From Silene conica (taxonomy: Eukaryota > Streptophyta > Magnoliopsida > Caryophyllales > Caryophyllaceae): a stretch of 64,000 nucleotides of DNA. Of the stretch, positions 36,566 through 50,119 are shown piece by piece. Under the pieces are notes generated by a model. The model ran no database searches and was not told the DNA's origin. It saw only the letters and a list, made by a program, of their open reading frames with translations. How positions within the stretch are numbered: the first letter of the stretch is position 1; each line of letters begins with the position of its first letter. The stretch is taken from positions 39,264,079 through 39,328,078 of the forward strand of contig CM055313.2 in NCBI GenBank assembly GCA_029255685.2. The letters run 5' to 3'. Made by a program: the position numbers and the translations under genes.

Positions 36566-38979
36566 ATCTCCCACTTGTCCTCGACAAGTGTGCGTCACCA
36601 ATTCTCTTGTCCTATTACAATCTCCCACTCAATGCAAGATCTCTCTCTGAGGTCGTACTTGCATTCGATCATATCATGAGTGGTTTCCTCGATCTGGAGA
36701 ATAACTGTTTGACCGGAATTATCTACCATAGATACCTTCCGAGCGTGGCCACGCATTTCCAGTTTACTTCTCCTCGAGTGGCCCTGAGATTTGAACAACC
36801 CTGACAAGGGGTGGACAATTTCTATCGCACTACTTCCTTCAACTAGTCACAGTCAGTCACAACCCAAAACAATCCCATTTGACTCCAGTTACGAAAAGTC
36901 GTAGAGAATGGATCAAGGTTATGTCTAAACTGTACCATCTTGGGAGAGTAGTCTTTAGTCTAAGAATTGACTCACAAGAATACTATAGCAGCTCTTGCCA
37001 CGACCCGGCTATAAAATTTCCAGAACTCTATAAGCGGTCACATTGCCCGACAGAGTGTCTCTTACAGTCTGCCTATGTGATCGACTAGTCATCACATATG
37101 ACTCTATGGCACTTGAAATTGCCATCAATCGCCTCACACTCTAGTCGCTTTGAGATGTCACCTCATGTAAGCGGCTAGGGGCCATACTAAGTCAATCCAG
37201 TTCACTTATGGGGTTCAATATTGTCTCATACAACCCATTTGGATTCTGACAAAGTATCTTTTACTTTGAGTTAATTATAACTCAAATGATGTTGTCATGC
37301 AACAATAGTCAATACTATTACATTGCATTTGATGCACAATCATCTATTTGTATTAGTGTTTTTGTGAATAACCTTTATTCATGATTGCAAAACTTACAAA
37401 TTTCGGTCTCCTTCACTCTCATATTGTCCCGTATAATATGATACTATTTGAGTACATATCTAGACCTCTTTCTAGATTTTGAGTTTCCTTTCCGGAGGAA
37501 AGCTCCCACTGTTATCTTATAACTTGTGACGTATCGATATACTAGAGGGATTAAAGAATCACTCTCTTTAGTCACTTATGTACTGAAATCTACATTGTAG
37601 TCTATTTATGATTTCATCATTAATAATTTTCACTCATCTTGGCTATTGGATAATGGTTTTGTTCATCATTATGAATAACGTATCTAACCATTTTAAATTC
37701 TTAATGGGCGACCTTTTATTATCCCTATAATAAACCTTCCCTTTAAGACTCCATCATCATATGATATAAATTATTTTATTCATCTAAATTGAGTACCTCT
37801 TATTCTTTACTCTTAAAGAATCACCCATTCTCTCTAAATGGTAGGTTTCAATTCTTTAATGAATATTGCTCCCACTGAAAACAATATCTCTCGATATCTT
37901 AAATGAACCTTTCATTTCTCGCATGTTAAACTATTACTCGAATTATTATCACTATCTCTATAGTGATCTATCTTTTCAGATCATACCTTCTGACACAACA
38001 TAAACTACTTTCGAGGGGACTGAGATGATTTCTCCTCTATTATCTTATAATCATAGAAAAATCATTATTTCAAGGAATCGGTCTTGCCTCCGAATAGACA
38101 GATGATTTCTCCTCTATTATCTTATAATCTTTGAAAAATCACTATCTCATGGAGCCGATCTTCCTTCCGAATTCATACGGGGTTTCCCACTGAAACAATG
38201 AACACAAAGAACCTTTCTTCGAGTGTCCTCCCGTAGTTTCTTCAGTGTACCTTTCTTCGAGTGTCCTCCCGTAGTTTCTTTTGTTATCTTATTTAGGTTT
38301 CTTGTTAAGAACCCTTTCAGGAATCTTCTCTAAGATCCTATAGTTATATCATTGGTTTGTAGGTCGAATATTTTCTCCCACTCTATCCTTTAAAATAACC
38401 CTTATTTGTACAAGTATAGTTTATATCGATCGAACCAATGTATATAAGTTTATGGTATGATGAATACATTCTCATTTTCACTTAAAAATGAAAATCTTAT
38501 AATGAACTAATATTGTCTCATTTTGATTGAAAGTATCTCATGGGGTGTAGTTCTCCGTTTTAATCAACACTTTGATTATATTATATTGATCGTATCAATG
38601 TTTATTTCGTGATAAAAATCACCATTATTCATGTTTTAACAAGGTATGCAATTTATTTCGAGAAATCAAGACTTTGATTAAGAACAAAAGTAGTGACTCG
38701 GGTTGAAAACCAAGTCACTAATATCCAAAATTACAACCATTATTTTAGGATTTTAATCCTTGTCTTACAAGAAAGTAAATTGTTCCAAAATAAAATGCAA
38801 AATATGAAAGAAGACGATATGAAAATTAGAGGCTAGCTCTTCAAGTCTTCGATCAATTTGGATGCTACCATAGCCATCCAAGTAAGGAACTACAAGCTTC
38901 CTTCTCCTTGCCCTTATCGTTATTAGGAGGCGCCCCTTTAAAACAATTAAAAAGGGTAAATATCAACACATTTGTATCA
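36566..38979 (-). other. non-coding 3' body of Z
   Basis: About 2.4 kb between gag and the 3' LTR without a coding frame or Pol motif. It contains near-tandem duplications, for example a unit with TTTCTTCGAGTGTCCTCCCG at about 38215-38280 and one with TTTCTCCTCTATTATCTTAT at about 38030-38130. The part beside the LTR resembles in style the non-coding stretch between pol and the 3' LTR of W. Confidence 0.6.
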
Positions 38980-39906
38980 TTATACATAAGTTGATAAATG
39001 ACATGAATTTAAACGAGAATTATTACCTACGGCGGTTGCCTTCCCATTTTTGAGATCACTTAAGTATTTGGGGCAATTTCTCTTCCAATGACCGATCCTC
39101 GTGCAATAATGGCACTTGTCTTGCTCTTTTGAAGACGAGGTGGAAGCACCTTTCGAAAAGGTCTTTTCTTTGGTCGCCTTGGGCTTGAACGTTTTCTTGC
39201 CCTTGCCTTTAGAGGCATTCCTTTTGAAGCTCGTCTTCCCTTTCTTTTCGATGTTCAAAACATCTTTGGTGGAACTTTCATGAAGTCCCATGTCCCGTTC
39301 GGCTTGGACGAGCATCTTATGCAACTCATCCAACGTGGTCTCTTGGTTTCGCATATTAAAATTCACCCGGAATTGAGCATACGCCTTAACCTTATTGAGC
39401 GAGTGAAGAACTCGGTCAATAATAAGAGAGTCGGGAACATCAACATCTTGAGCTTTTAGAGTCTCCGCTAGCTCAACGAGTTTGAGCACATGAGGGCTTA
39501 TCTTTTGCCCTTCCTTGAATGTAATGTCAAAGAAGGCGGAAGCCGCCTCATATTGAATCACCCTTGGAGTTTGCGAAAACATGGTCGCAAGCTTGGTGTA
39601 TATTTCATACGATGTGGTCAACTTTATCATACTCCTTTGGAGATCCGGCTCCATGGAGAAGATGAGCACATTTTTAAGAGCGGAGGACTCTTTCATGTAG
39701 GCTTCATAGGCCTCACGAGTTTGGGCCGACGAACGAGCGGTCGGAGCGGCTTCGGATAGGTAACGACTCTTATCGTCACCTTGAGCGGCCAAAAGTAATT
39801 GCGAATCCCAATCCTTAAAATTGGAACCATGCTTATCGAGTTTGCAACGGTCCATAAAGGACCGAAGCCATGATACGTTAGTGAGAGATGGAGCGTTGGT
39901 GGCCAT
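38980..39906 (-). CDS. copia Gag protein of element Z
   Basis: 308 codons. It starts MATNAPSLTNVSWLRSF and has the copia Gag core (SNFKDWDSQLLLAAQ, then LKNVLIFSMEPDLQ and IIDRVLHSLNK), a lysine-rich linker and one CCHC zinc knuckle (CHYCTRIGHWKRNCP) near the end. This part packages the element RNA. It resembles the first 300 residues of the W polyprotein in order and wording, so the two belong to related lineages. It ends shortly after the zinc knuckle, where a complete copia polyprotein would go on into protease. It could supply its own coat but no enzymes. Confidence 0.85.
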   Translation of the reverse strand: MATNAPSLTNVSWLRSFMDRCKLDKHGSNFKDWDSQLLLAAQGDDKSRYLSEAAPTARSSAQTREAYEAYMKESSALKNVLIFSMEPDLQRSMIKLTTSYEIYTKLATMFSQTPRVIQYEAASAFFDITFKEGQKISPHVLKLVELAETLKAQDVDVPDSLIIDRVLHSLNKVKAYAQFRVNFNMRNQETTLDELHKMLVQAERDMGLHESSTKDVLNIEKKGKTSFKRNASKGKGKKTFKPKATKEKTFSKGASTSSSKEQDKCHYCTRIGHWKRNCPKYLSDLKNGKATAVGNNSRLNSCHLSTYV

Positions 39907-42369
39907 TGATGATGTTGAAAATTAAACTACAATAATAAAAGGAAAAAACAACATCATTTTAAAATTCGTAATTTAAACTAGAAACTTTAACAAGTTTAGT
40001 TATATATTTACTTAATGATCTCTTACCCAATTAAGTAAACAATCCCGAGACCCAAAACCATACTAATCCGGGCACGGTGTAGCCGATTCAACCCGTATCG
40101 GTATAATTTGGTGGATTAACCTTTTAATCGGTTCTACTCTTAGAACTCTCGGTCGACAATTTTCTTAAAATTATCTTTAGCCCGAACTTATTGCAACTAC
40201 GGTTACGAATACTTTCGTTGAGATCAACCAAATTTCAAGGTGTAATCTTATTACCCCACTTACCCAACGTGACAATTTTAGTACCCCGGTGTAGCCGAGC
40301 CTACGTTCTTGTGAAGAAGGGATTCATGGGTCCATACTCTTTGGTAAGGCTAAGTCTCAATATTTATATGTAAGAGATCTAGTCAAATTATTATCTATCT
40401 CCGTTTAAGTGAACTAAGTCGGTGAATTATCGATAAAATAAAAGACTAGGTCGACTAGGTCGAAAAATGCATGATACGATGTATGACGATTTGGCTATGC
40501 ATGCAAACATATAAAAGCAAATAAAAGCATAAAAATAAACCCTAGTATGGCCTTTCCTAGAAAAGAGATAATAAAGTACAAATTCGGAAACCAACTCCTT
40601 TGGTCCCTTGAACTTCACGCGGCACGCATTTCGAGGTAAGCACCGTCTTTGTCGGAACTCCTTTCCGAATGGCACCGTCTTTGTCGGAACTCCTTTCCGA
40701 ATGGCACCGTCTTCAAGGAACTCCGGATTTTACAAAAATTACAACTTCTCTAGTCTACTTTATACATTATAAAATAGAAATAAATTACAATTGGGTGATA
40801 CGAGATCACAAAATTACAACCGAATCGGTAACCCCTTACATTACGGGCAATACCGATTAAAACTAAGGCCATACTAGGTAAATTACATAATTCCCAAAAT
40901 TACGTTAAATAAATCATGACATTCATAATAAAATATGCAATGCTTATGAAAATATGAATTAACATGCAAACCCTAAGCCAAATCGTCCTATTTAAAACAC
41001 TTATTTAAATAGTTATCGTAAACCTTGGTTTATGGAATCACGTGTTTTAATGATTAACAACCCTATGCATTATATGAAACGGTTTTCATCCTTAAGTTAA
41101 TCATCCTAACTCGCATAGGATTCAAAATTTAGTCTTACTCAAACTTTGAACATGACTTAACTTAATATATTTCAATATTGATCGGTATTACTCGGTTTTA
41201 CGGGAAAAAATAATATAAAAATCCAAAAGAGTCATAAAAATTTCGAAAATTCAAAATTCAAATTTTGAAAAATCCAGAATGTTCTTAAAATTTTCAGAAT
41301 CTTAAAATATTAGTATTTATACGGTTTTAACATTATTTCGTAAATAAGACGTAAAACGAGCATTTTAAGTCGGAAAATTCAATAATTAACTTCATAAATG
41401 CAAATTAGATACTAATAATATTTTTATACCTTCCAAAACATTTTAAGAACACAAAATGGACAGAAAATTAAATGGCACATAGCCCCATAGCCGAAATTTT
41501 TAAATGATGACTCTAAATATTCAATTTTTAAATGCTACCTTTAACAAATTAAAATTAAATCAAATCTGAAACTTTTGGCTCCCAAGAAAATTTTCATGAT
41601 GAACATATCATATATGACTAATATGGGTTAAATGTTTCGGCCATTTTGACAACTATTGCAAATTTGACGATTTACGTCATATATCATACGATTTTAACCT
41701 TTAAAATTATTTCTCAAGCATAAAATAAGATAAAATTTTCGAAAATTTTATACATGCTGGAAATAATATATATGACATCGTGTTAAATTTTTATGGCCAA
41801 ATTCCAACTTAAACTATTAAAGTCGAAATTATGTCACTAATTACCCGATTTTTACATTAAAAATTTATAATATTGCAATATTAGAGATAAATTTCTGGAA
41901 AATTCAACATAAATTTCAAATATTGCATGTGACATCCTCATAAATGTTTTTAGTCAAATTAATAATATAACTATTTTAACCCATTTTTATTCATCTTATT
42001 GCATTTTAACACTTAAAAATCATATCACACGTTTTATAAGTCCATAATTTACGAAAATTCATATTCATATTATAGAAAATACATGTGATAACATACTGAA
42101 AAATCTCGGCCAAAAGATGATTTTAGCTATTTTTCCCAAAATAAACGACTTTAACCATTAAAACTTTATAAAAAACCGAGATTTAATATACCATTAATCA
42201 ATATTCATGCAAAATATATTCCAAATATTCTAAAACCTTTTAGAAAACAGTAGGTATTCATGCTAAAATTATTTCGTGCATATCATATATTAAACGAAAA
42301 TTCCAATTTTATTTTGTTATCACTATAACTCCGTAAAAACGTAAACGGAAAGCATGCAAACAACCCCTT
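39907..42369 (-). other. long non-coding leader of Z
   Basis: About 2.4 kb between the primer site and gag, very AT-rich, with no reading frame of note. It contains a direct repeat of 32 bp, two full units and a part (unit beginning GCACCGTCTTTGTCGGAACT at 40640 and 40672). Confidence 0.7.
40640..40726. repeat. 32-bp tandem repeat in leader of Z
   Basis: Two perfect 32-bp units (40640-40671, 40672-40703) and a partial third. Each unit carries TCGGAACTCCTTTCCGA, itself a near-palindrome. Confidence 0.85.
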
Positions 42370-42383
42370 GCTCTGATACCAAT

Positions 42384-43655
42384 TGAAAGGTTATAATAGT
42401 TACTCATAAACTAATCTTTAGTCATACTAACATAATCTTTTAATTAACCCTTTAAATAACATATTATAAGTGATCTTAAGCATGCTAAAATGCGGAAATA
42501 AGAGAGTTCTCGAACCCTTACATACGGTCCGAATGAATGGCAAGGATGATCCTCCTAGTACCCAAATAAGAATACCTCCTTTGGATGCACCAAGACTATC
42601 CCTTAACCAACCGAGATCTTTAACAAGCTAGCACAAAACCGGTTTCTCCTTAAACTTATTCTAATCTCTCTAATTAGAATATTATTTCAATACTACAAAA
42701 TAGTATGATTTTATTATCTTATAATATATATTTAGAGGTTTTGGTGTTCTATTTTCTCACCCTTAGAAAAATAACACAAGCATAAGCATTAGAATAAAAG
42801 GAGGCTAGGGTTAAATTTTATTATGTGAACAACTCACATAATATATGGAGTGATGGTGTGCTTGCCGTGTTCAAGGCATAGGGAAGAGGTGAGGAGAGCA
42901 AATTGAGCTTACCCATGAACTAGGGTGGCTCTAGGATGATTAAAGTCTAAAACACCTTTAATCATGATGTTGGAGTTATTAAATAACTCTTAATACTACT
43001 CCTTATTACCCTCCCAAAACCGGTACACCATTCACTAATATGGACCCCATTTTACAATTTTTATCAACTTTATAATTTCATGTTTTGTGACATACAATAT
43101 GTCACAACATTATAAAACAACAATTGTTTTTAATTTAATTATACATATTTATCAAATAAATATTATTCATAAATTAATAAATCTCATTTATCAAGTTGAT
43201 GAGTAATTCGAAATTACTAAATGTAAAATGGTCACTTATAATAATCGTCAATACGATTTACAACTTTTGTAATAATTTCAACCCGATTCATTCTAATAAC
43301 GATATAATAAAATATCGTTCAATGTTTAACAATTGACACATTTCAATTTTAAACACAAGTCTTACATTAAGATTTAACCTCTAATTTCTCGATATACGAG
43401 TTTAAGGAATATGATCAAATCGTATCCTTATACATTTGATCACTTTATCAATTAAGGGAATTGTCCTAAAGGTGTGACCTAAAGGGATCAACTGACCACC
43501 ACCGTCATACGACAATAATGTCAAACTCTAGCTAGCCAATCATTACCGATTAATGTTGGTCAGTTGACTAATATAAATCGTATCATCCCTTGCGCATTCT
43601 TGTTATGAGATTTAATCACGTGATCGCACTATTGTTGAGGACACATTTCCCAACA
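42384..43655 (-). repeat. 5' LTR of Z
   Basis: Ends with CA two bases before the primer-binding site (42370-42381). Partner of 35305-36565. Confidence 0.88.
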
Positions 43656-46042
43656 GTGACATTCTGACTCTTCTTTACTAAACATTGTTCTTGTAAATTG
43701 TAGCTCATAAGTTATGAAAATTTAACGATAAAAATAAACGAATTTACAAGACTAGTACCTCCATAGATCACATGTCAACCAGTTAATAACTCGATATATA
43801 ATGATCAGATTTTAAACATAGCAAAAGAAATTCAGCTTGTGACATAACAATATACATGAAGGTGTTATAAACATTATTAGCTCAGTGAACTAGACATCGA
43901 TATACCATAAATATACGAAGGAACATCAACAACATTCACATCGATCGTTCAAATAATCACAATTACGCATAACAATTAGATTGCTATATCATGCTAATAA
44001 GCTTACCAGTTAAATTTCATTCTGCCACTTGGCAAGACTCTTCTCAGATAAACATGCTTTTGACATCACATACGAGCAGCACATAATTATTGGAGGTCGT
44101 ACTATTAGACATATAATTAAAACGATTCTATATTAATCTTGACGAAATAAACAAGGTTGCGCTATCATATAGTGAGGTTCGTACTCATACCATATGCCTA
44201 CTATTCATGTTACTAATGCCATATCAGGATATCACGTGGTCACATCACTTAGTTCACATTTGATTAAACCTTTATATGAAACTTACATATCTCACAATTT
44301 CACCAATTAAACATTATGCAGCAACTTACAAAATTCATAATTAAATAACAGCTTAGCTAGTGTGCGAGTGATTATAGCTTTTAGAAAGTATAAAGAATTA
44401 GCTAATCATAGGAAAAGAATCGAAAATATATCTCCATAGAATTATTTATAGCAATTTTTACAACCCGATTGGTCTGAACATGAACTTTACAACAATTCAT
44501 CGGAAAATTTAGGCAACTTGCAAAAATCACAATTAAATAGTGACTCGTTACGATTTTACATGGCGTATCATTTTGAAAACGTGAACGAATATTCTGAACA
44601 GTAGGGTTTGATCTATGCATAAGCAATAACCAAGTTTTTAAATGATTTCTTTTACAAAAAGATGGGTCAAAACGGGACTGTGCAGTAACAATCTGACCAC
44701 TGTCGACTAAAATATTTATTTCCCTCAAAATATAAGCCGTTTTAACATGAGACCAAAAACATTGGAATGCTAATTCAGAAGGTTATCATACACAAAATTT
44801 TCACACATTTAGAGAACACATATTAAATGGCAACTCTCTTAAGCAAGATAACATTCTGAAAATTTATCAAAATTTGTGCTCCTTAAAATCACTTCACACT
44901 ATCACATTTAAATATAACCATTATTTTTCCAGAGCATGCTGACATGTCATTTGAAGCGTTGGGATCACATTGTACCAAATTAACAACATTATTTCAAACC
45001 GAAATTGTCATTGACAAGACGGTAAGATTGCGAAATTGAGAAGTAACATCACGAAATAATTCAATAACTATACATGTATGGACAATGCATTAGTTCCTAC
45101 CATCATAACAATCACAACATAATAGTATGTAAATATGTATACCAGAAATCACCAAGGTGCCACTTATTGAAACATGACTCTATAACTAAACTAATTGTGT
45201 ATAACTAGAAATTGCCATGTAACTTTAAGTACGATCTATGCAACACATAACTATATAGCATTCATGGCTTGGGGTAGCACATTCCGCATATCACTAGACA
45301 TGGATTACTATAACCTCTGAATCTGATCATTTACATCTAATACCAACATACTATGATCACATTACTCTAACTATTGTTCAACAATTACGCCTCTAAACTC
45401 TTAAAATTTCGATTCCATCCTCCGGATTGATCCACGTTTCATATCACACATATCTTTCCACATTCATAGCTTAGGACACACATTCTGCACATTACTAAAC
45501 ATGGATTACTATGAAATATAATCATAAGATCAACAAAATCAATTATTCCTACAAGGAGTAAAACATCAAAATCATACTACCACAATGGTCATTTAAAGAC
45601 CAGATAATCGTATGAACATTTCAAAATACCACAATCATATGATCACATCACTTTTAAATATTGCTCAACAATTACACCCATATACTTGAAATTTATATCC
45701 AATCATCCAGCTCGATTCACATACTGATACCAATCATAATTTCCAACAACACTATCTGCCACAGTTCACATATTAGTTACCTCATTCTTCTCTTGTAAGT
45801 GTGTTAGTGCAATATATCTAGGTCGCTATATATATAGTCTACCCCACTCTTCAATTACTCTCCTTGGGTTCCCGAGACAGAACCGAAAGGGCCCATGGTT
45901 TGGGTGAGGGGGCCCCTAACTCATCCCGTCCCTTTTCGAGGCTCCTATCAGTTTCATCTCGGGGTTCATTTTGTTAGACTCTTCCTACGTTAATTATCAT
46001 TCATTGGTTTAGGCCTAAGGATCGTTCGCTCTGATACCACAT
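43656..46042 (-). mobile_element. body of Y, part next to 5' LTR (non-coding)
   Basis: Reverse complement of the left part of the X body (about 59082-61410). Best kept are the 230 bp after the primer site (46028-46039), including GGGCCC/GGGGCCCC words and a CTCGGGAACCC stretch. A minus-strand open frame of 108 codons (44402-44728) lies in sequence that X also has, but X has no open frame there, so I do not treat it as a gene. Confidence 0.8.
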
Positions 46043-48232
46043 TGTAACACCCCAATTTATTAAGGAGCCTTTAGCAAGACATCCTCAATAAATAGAGCTG
46101 TTACCATCTCGGAATGTCCGAGGTAGTGAATAATAAAGTAAATCAAACCAAAGTACTTTCTATAAAAACTGATTAAATTTTAAACTTGATATTACAGAAC
46201 TACGCAACAAAATAAAAGTACAACTGATGACTATACTATAAGTGATAATTCTAAGTCGGTCCCAAATCTGCATCTCACATTCCCGTCCCAGCTCCTAGCT
46301 CATCTATCTCTTTCCTGTAGAATCTACTCCCTATTCCGGATCATCGTAGGTGTCACACGAATTCACAGGGTCAACCATGAGGTTGAGTAGGAAAACATCA
46401 ACAAGACATAAATGAACATATAATAACTTTCTTCCATCTCCACATCATTCAGTCAACCACTTCACCTCCATCACACCACCCCTTCCATCACACCACACCT
46501 TCCATGACACCACACCTTCCATGGCCATATCACAAGTCCCATATCACAAGACCCATATCACAAGTCCCATTCTCCACAATATACGATAATAATCAAACAA
46601 TCCACAATACATTCAATATTATTAAAAGCAGTCTTGTAAAAACATCACACACATATACTTCATGTCAGAACACTACCACAGATATATCCCCTACCTCAAT
46701 TACGGAACGATCACCGAACAACTGCTAGCAATGTTCCAAGCGGAAATCGTCACCTAAACATATATTACGTAACAATTAATAAATCTTCCCAAACCCCCAT
46801 ATCACAATGTACACCTACTATAAATAGCAAACTTCTACAAGTGGAAAGTTTCCTAAAATGGAAACTATCCCAAAATAGTAACCTTTCTTAAAAAGGAAAC
46901 TTCCCGACTCGTAAAGTCCCTTAAACAAAGCAACATAAGAAATTACAAACTTTACTAATTATAGACTTACTAATTATAGCAAGAAATCAAACGACCAAAT
47001 ATTACTAAATTAGCAACAATAACAATACGAGTAATTAATGATAAAACAATGTTCATTAACAAGTATATTAATCATAACAATTGCTAAACATAGATATAAC
47101 ACTAATAATATCACTAATCACAATATTAGTAATATTAATAACATTAACAATAATAATAATAATAATAATAATAGTTATAATAATAATAATAATAATTATA
47201 GTATTAACAACACTAATCAACGTAAAGACCAACGACACAACAAACCCACAACTTTCGTCACAACAGCCCGTTACAGCCCCCAAACTCGCCTGACTACCGC
47301 GTAAAACACCCTGCCCAACACCATTTGCAGACCCTAACCCCCTCTGGTGGCACCACCAGGCTCTCCCCTGAGCCGTGGTGGTTCCAGGGGAGAGTTCAGT
47401 GGCCACCGACAGCCACCCATAACACCAGACGACTTCTCACAACCCAGCATTCCCACGATTACCCTGTTTTCACGCCATTAACACCCCTAACGAAAACCAC
47501 CCAAAGAACAGCCGTGAGGCACCACGAACCACTGCACTAACCACCACCCAAAACTATGGACTACCCTCTGCTCATCTATCCCAATTCCAATAAAAACACA
47601 AAAAGTATAAGGTTCGAATTATATCACAACACTGCGAGTTAAAAAAAAAACTCTAATCTGAAAACAATCCAGCGTGAGGAGACAGACGATTAAAACGCCA
47701 TAGATAGCGGTCCTAGGTGGTCAAAGACGACGCTGCTATGGTCTATATACAATTAACATACATCTTAGATTAATATTATGTATGAATCCGAACTGAACAC
47801 ATGACTATACGATAGTGAAATCGAGTAGAAAATGGAAGCATACAAAACAGACAAGGTGATGACGCGATGAACATACTTACTTCTCTATGAAAATGAACGA
47901 CCTTTTATCCCTTAAACCACCGTGTGAAACTCCTCACTGGTGCTCTGCAGTGGCGGCTGCAAGGTGAGGGTTTTGGTTTGATTTCGAAACCCACCGAGAT
48001 AGGGTTTTTAGGGTTGTTAAAAGGCGGCATATCAGTGAGGTCTGATAAGTATTTGTGTGTTTTGTATAATGATGAGGTGTGGGCTGATCATATTGTTATT
48101 ACGCATATCGAGGCCCCAAACTAATGTGTGCCAATGGTCCCTAGTTCGAATCCCACAGACCACATAAACAATACTTATTTGATAAGTACCTTATTCGATG
48201 AATAATAATTCGCATACTCGATCCTTTATTAA
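46043..48232 (-). repeat. 5' LTR of Y, cut by X
   Basis: Begins TGTAACACCCC (plus-strand view) and matches 13317-15225 and 33350 onward. It shows the uninterrupted target site of the Tekay pair near 47936. It breaks off after TTATTAA, where X begins. The remaining part should lie beyond X, outside the window. Confidence 0.88.
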
Positions 48233-49819
48233 TGTAGTACCTCGAAACTTTAACTATTTATTCCGTAATTTGCTTTTATAATTGAGTTGTCGATGGCGCG
48301 TTAGCATGTTTTAGCCTTCGATAAGTGCCTTGGCTAACTATTTTATTACTTGTCGATAATGGGGTTTGATCCCATGACCACCGTGTAACCAAGGGTTGAG
48401 AGGACTTGGGCCTCGTTGTGCGTGCACGGTATTTAGAGCCCACCCAAACCCTAAGATATTTTACACTTTGACTAAACCCTTCCTCCACCCCTCTTCAGCC
48501 GTCACATAAGAGACAACTACTACCCATCTTACCCTATCATTCTTACACAACCATAAGCACTTTACCATAGCCGCCGTGTCAGAGAAGGGAACGGAGGTTC
48601 ATTTCAAAAGGAGGGACCGGTCTAAGGTAGTTCGTTCTAGCCATGAACAGGTGAGTCACGCCACTGGTTCTGGTTTATGTTGTGTTTTGCGTATTTTGTG
48701 TCGTATTTCGAAGAGTTAAGGCGTGGTTGTTCTTATATCTGGTTGGCTGTGTCGTTTTAGTGTTGTATGGTGGTGTTGAGAGGGGTGGTGTCTCTAGGCT
48801 AGGGTGGTTGTGGGCTTGTCGAAGGGTGGTGGTTCTGGGCCTGTTCATCACATATGTAATGGGAGTCAGGGGAGGTTTGGTGTTGTCGAGTCAGGAAGGT
48901 GGTATGGGGGTGGTGCTACTGTCGACTCGGGGGAGGTCTAAGCAGTGGCACCACCATGGTCGTACAGGAGGGCTGTCAGAGGGGTTGTCGGTGGGAGATT
49001 TGGGTGGTGTAAGGGGCTTTAATTGGTGTCGAGTTGGGTCTGTTTCGTATGGTCAGCAACTCAGGCAGGGGTCAGACCTGGGTTTAGGGGTGTTGGCCTG
49101 ACCCGTCGGTGGGTGTCGACAGGTTGGGTGGTGACGTGGTGGTAGTAAGGGGTAGACGGTGCTGGGGTCTGGTGCGCGTTGGAGGTCGAAGGGGTGGTGC
49201 ACGGTAGGGCAGGAGGTTGAAGTCGGGGGTGAAAGGGGTTGTTAGGGTTGTTTGGTTCGTTGTCTTTTCGATTCCATTTTATTATTCTTTTACCTTGATT
49301 AAAATATTATTACTACTTATTATTAATATTATTATTTTATGAAAATTATTGTTAGTACTATTGTAATAAGTAGTGTTATTATTACTACCATTTTTATAAT
49401 GGTCGTCTTTCGTTGTGCCATGTTATTCGTTATTGTGTGGTTGAAGTTTATGAGTCGGAAATGATTTAAGTCAAAGGGTTTCTATATTTGGAAGTTCTAT
49501 ATTTGGAAAGTTTCTATTTTTGGAAACTTTCCACTTATGGAAGGTTTCTATTTTTAGCAGGAGTGGTTTGTAATGGGGTTCGGGAAGTTTATTGATTCGT
49601 TACGTATCCGTGTTTAGGTAGCGAGTTTCGCGTGGAACATTTTTTAGCGAGCTTGGACTTATCTGCATTCTTGCTACTCGAGGTAGGGGATTAACTGTGC
49701 ACTCGTTTATGATGTGAAACATGATCATTGCCTGTTGTGAATTATATACATATCTTGTTGAATGAATAATGTTGTGATATTATATATTGACTATATATTC
49801 TTATGATGCGGAAATTGAT

Positions 49820-49949
49820 ATAAAGGGTCTGTGATTGGTGCGGAGATAAAGGGTCTGTGATTGGTGCGGAGATAAAGGGTATGTGATTGGTGCAGAGATA
49901 AAGGGTCTGTGATTGGTGCAGAGATGAAGGGTCTGTGATTGGTGTGGAG
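49820..49949. repeat. 26-bp minisatellite in LTR of X
   Basis: Five tandem units of ATAAAGGGTCTGTGATTGGT plus six bases, with few differences. Y has its own, shorter repeat (GTCCCATATCACAA-type units, opposite strand) at the corresponding place. Confidence 0.9.
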
Positions 49950-50114
49950 AATTATGGGTCTTGTGATTCGGAGTGGAGAAGTTCGACTTTCTATTTATAG
50001 TAATGTTTGGTTGTTTACTTTCCCTCTACTCAACCTCGTGGTTGATCCTGTGTATTCGTGTGACACCTGTGATGATCCGTGATGGGGAGCAGTTTTGACA
50101 GGAAGGATGGTGCT

Positions 50115-50119
50115 GTGGG
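50115..50119. other. target-site duplication of W (left)
   Basis: GTGGG here and GTGGG at 58826-58830 flank element W exactly: a perfect 5-bp duplication inside the LTR of X. Confidence 0.95.

Larger units (their letters stand above)
35305..43655 (-). mobile_element. Ty1/copia element Z with gag only
   Basis: Minus-strand element inserted in the body of Y. 3' LTR 35305-36565, 5' LTR 42384-43655, about 1.26 kb each with roughly six or seven differences (about 0.5%), so it is young. Primer site (TGGTATCAGAGC, 42370-42381) and polypurine tract (GACAAGTGGGAGAT, 36566-36579) are present. The only coding frame is a gag of 308 codons. No protease, integrase or reverse transcriptase was seen in the 2.4 kb after it, so it would need Pol from a relative. 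The gag resembles that of W. Confidence 0.85.
13317..48232 (-). mobile_element. non-coding gypsy-like LTR element Y (nested host)
   Basis: Minus-strand element with TGTAATAC...GTATTACA-type ends, initiator-tRNA-Met primer site and a polypurine tract, but no gag or pol reading frame. 3' LTR: 13317-15225 plus 33350-33820, split by the Tekay pair. Body: 33821-35304 plus 43656-46042, split by copia element Z. 5' LTR: 46043-48232, cut by element X and continuing outside the window. The LTRs differ at roughly 40 positions over 1.9 kb (about 2%), making it the oldest layer of the stack. It is related to X. It must have moved with proteins from another element. Confidence 0.85.
48233..50119 (+). repeat. 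5' LTR of X, first part
   Basis: Starts TGTAGTACCTCGAAAC; matches the 3' LTR from 63325. The later part resembles the LTR of Y (the GGAAAGTTTCTATTTTTGG and TAGGTAGCGAG regions). Open frames in the GT-rich section (48682-49101) are chance. A 26-bp minisatellite lies at 49820-49949. Confidence 0.88.

Noticed and set aside
44402-44728. 108-codon minus-strand frame in the body of Y
   Set aside because: X has the matching DNA without an open frame, so the frame is not under selection.
48682-49101. 139-codon plus-strand frame in the LTR of X
   Set aside because: A low-complexity Gly/Val/Arg product of a GT-rich stretch, inside an LTR, with no homology to any family I know.
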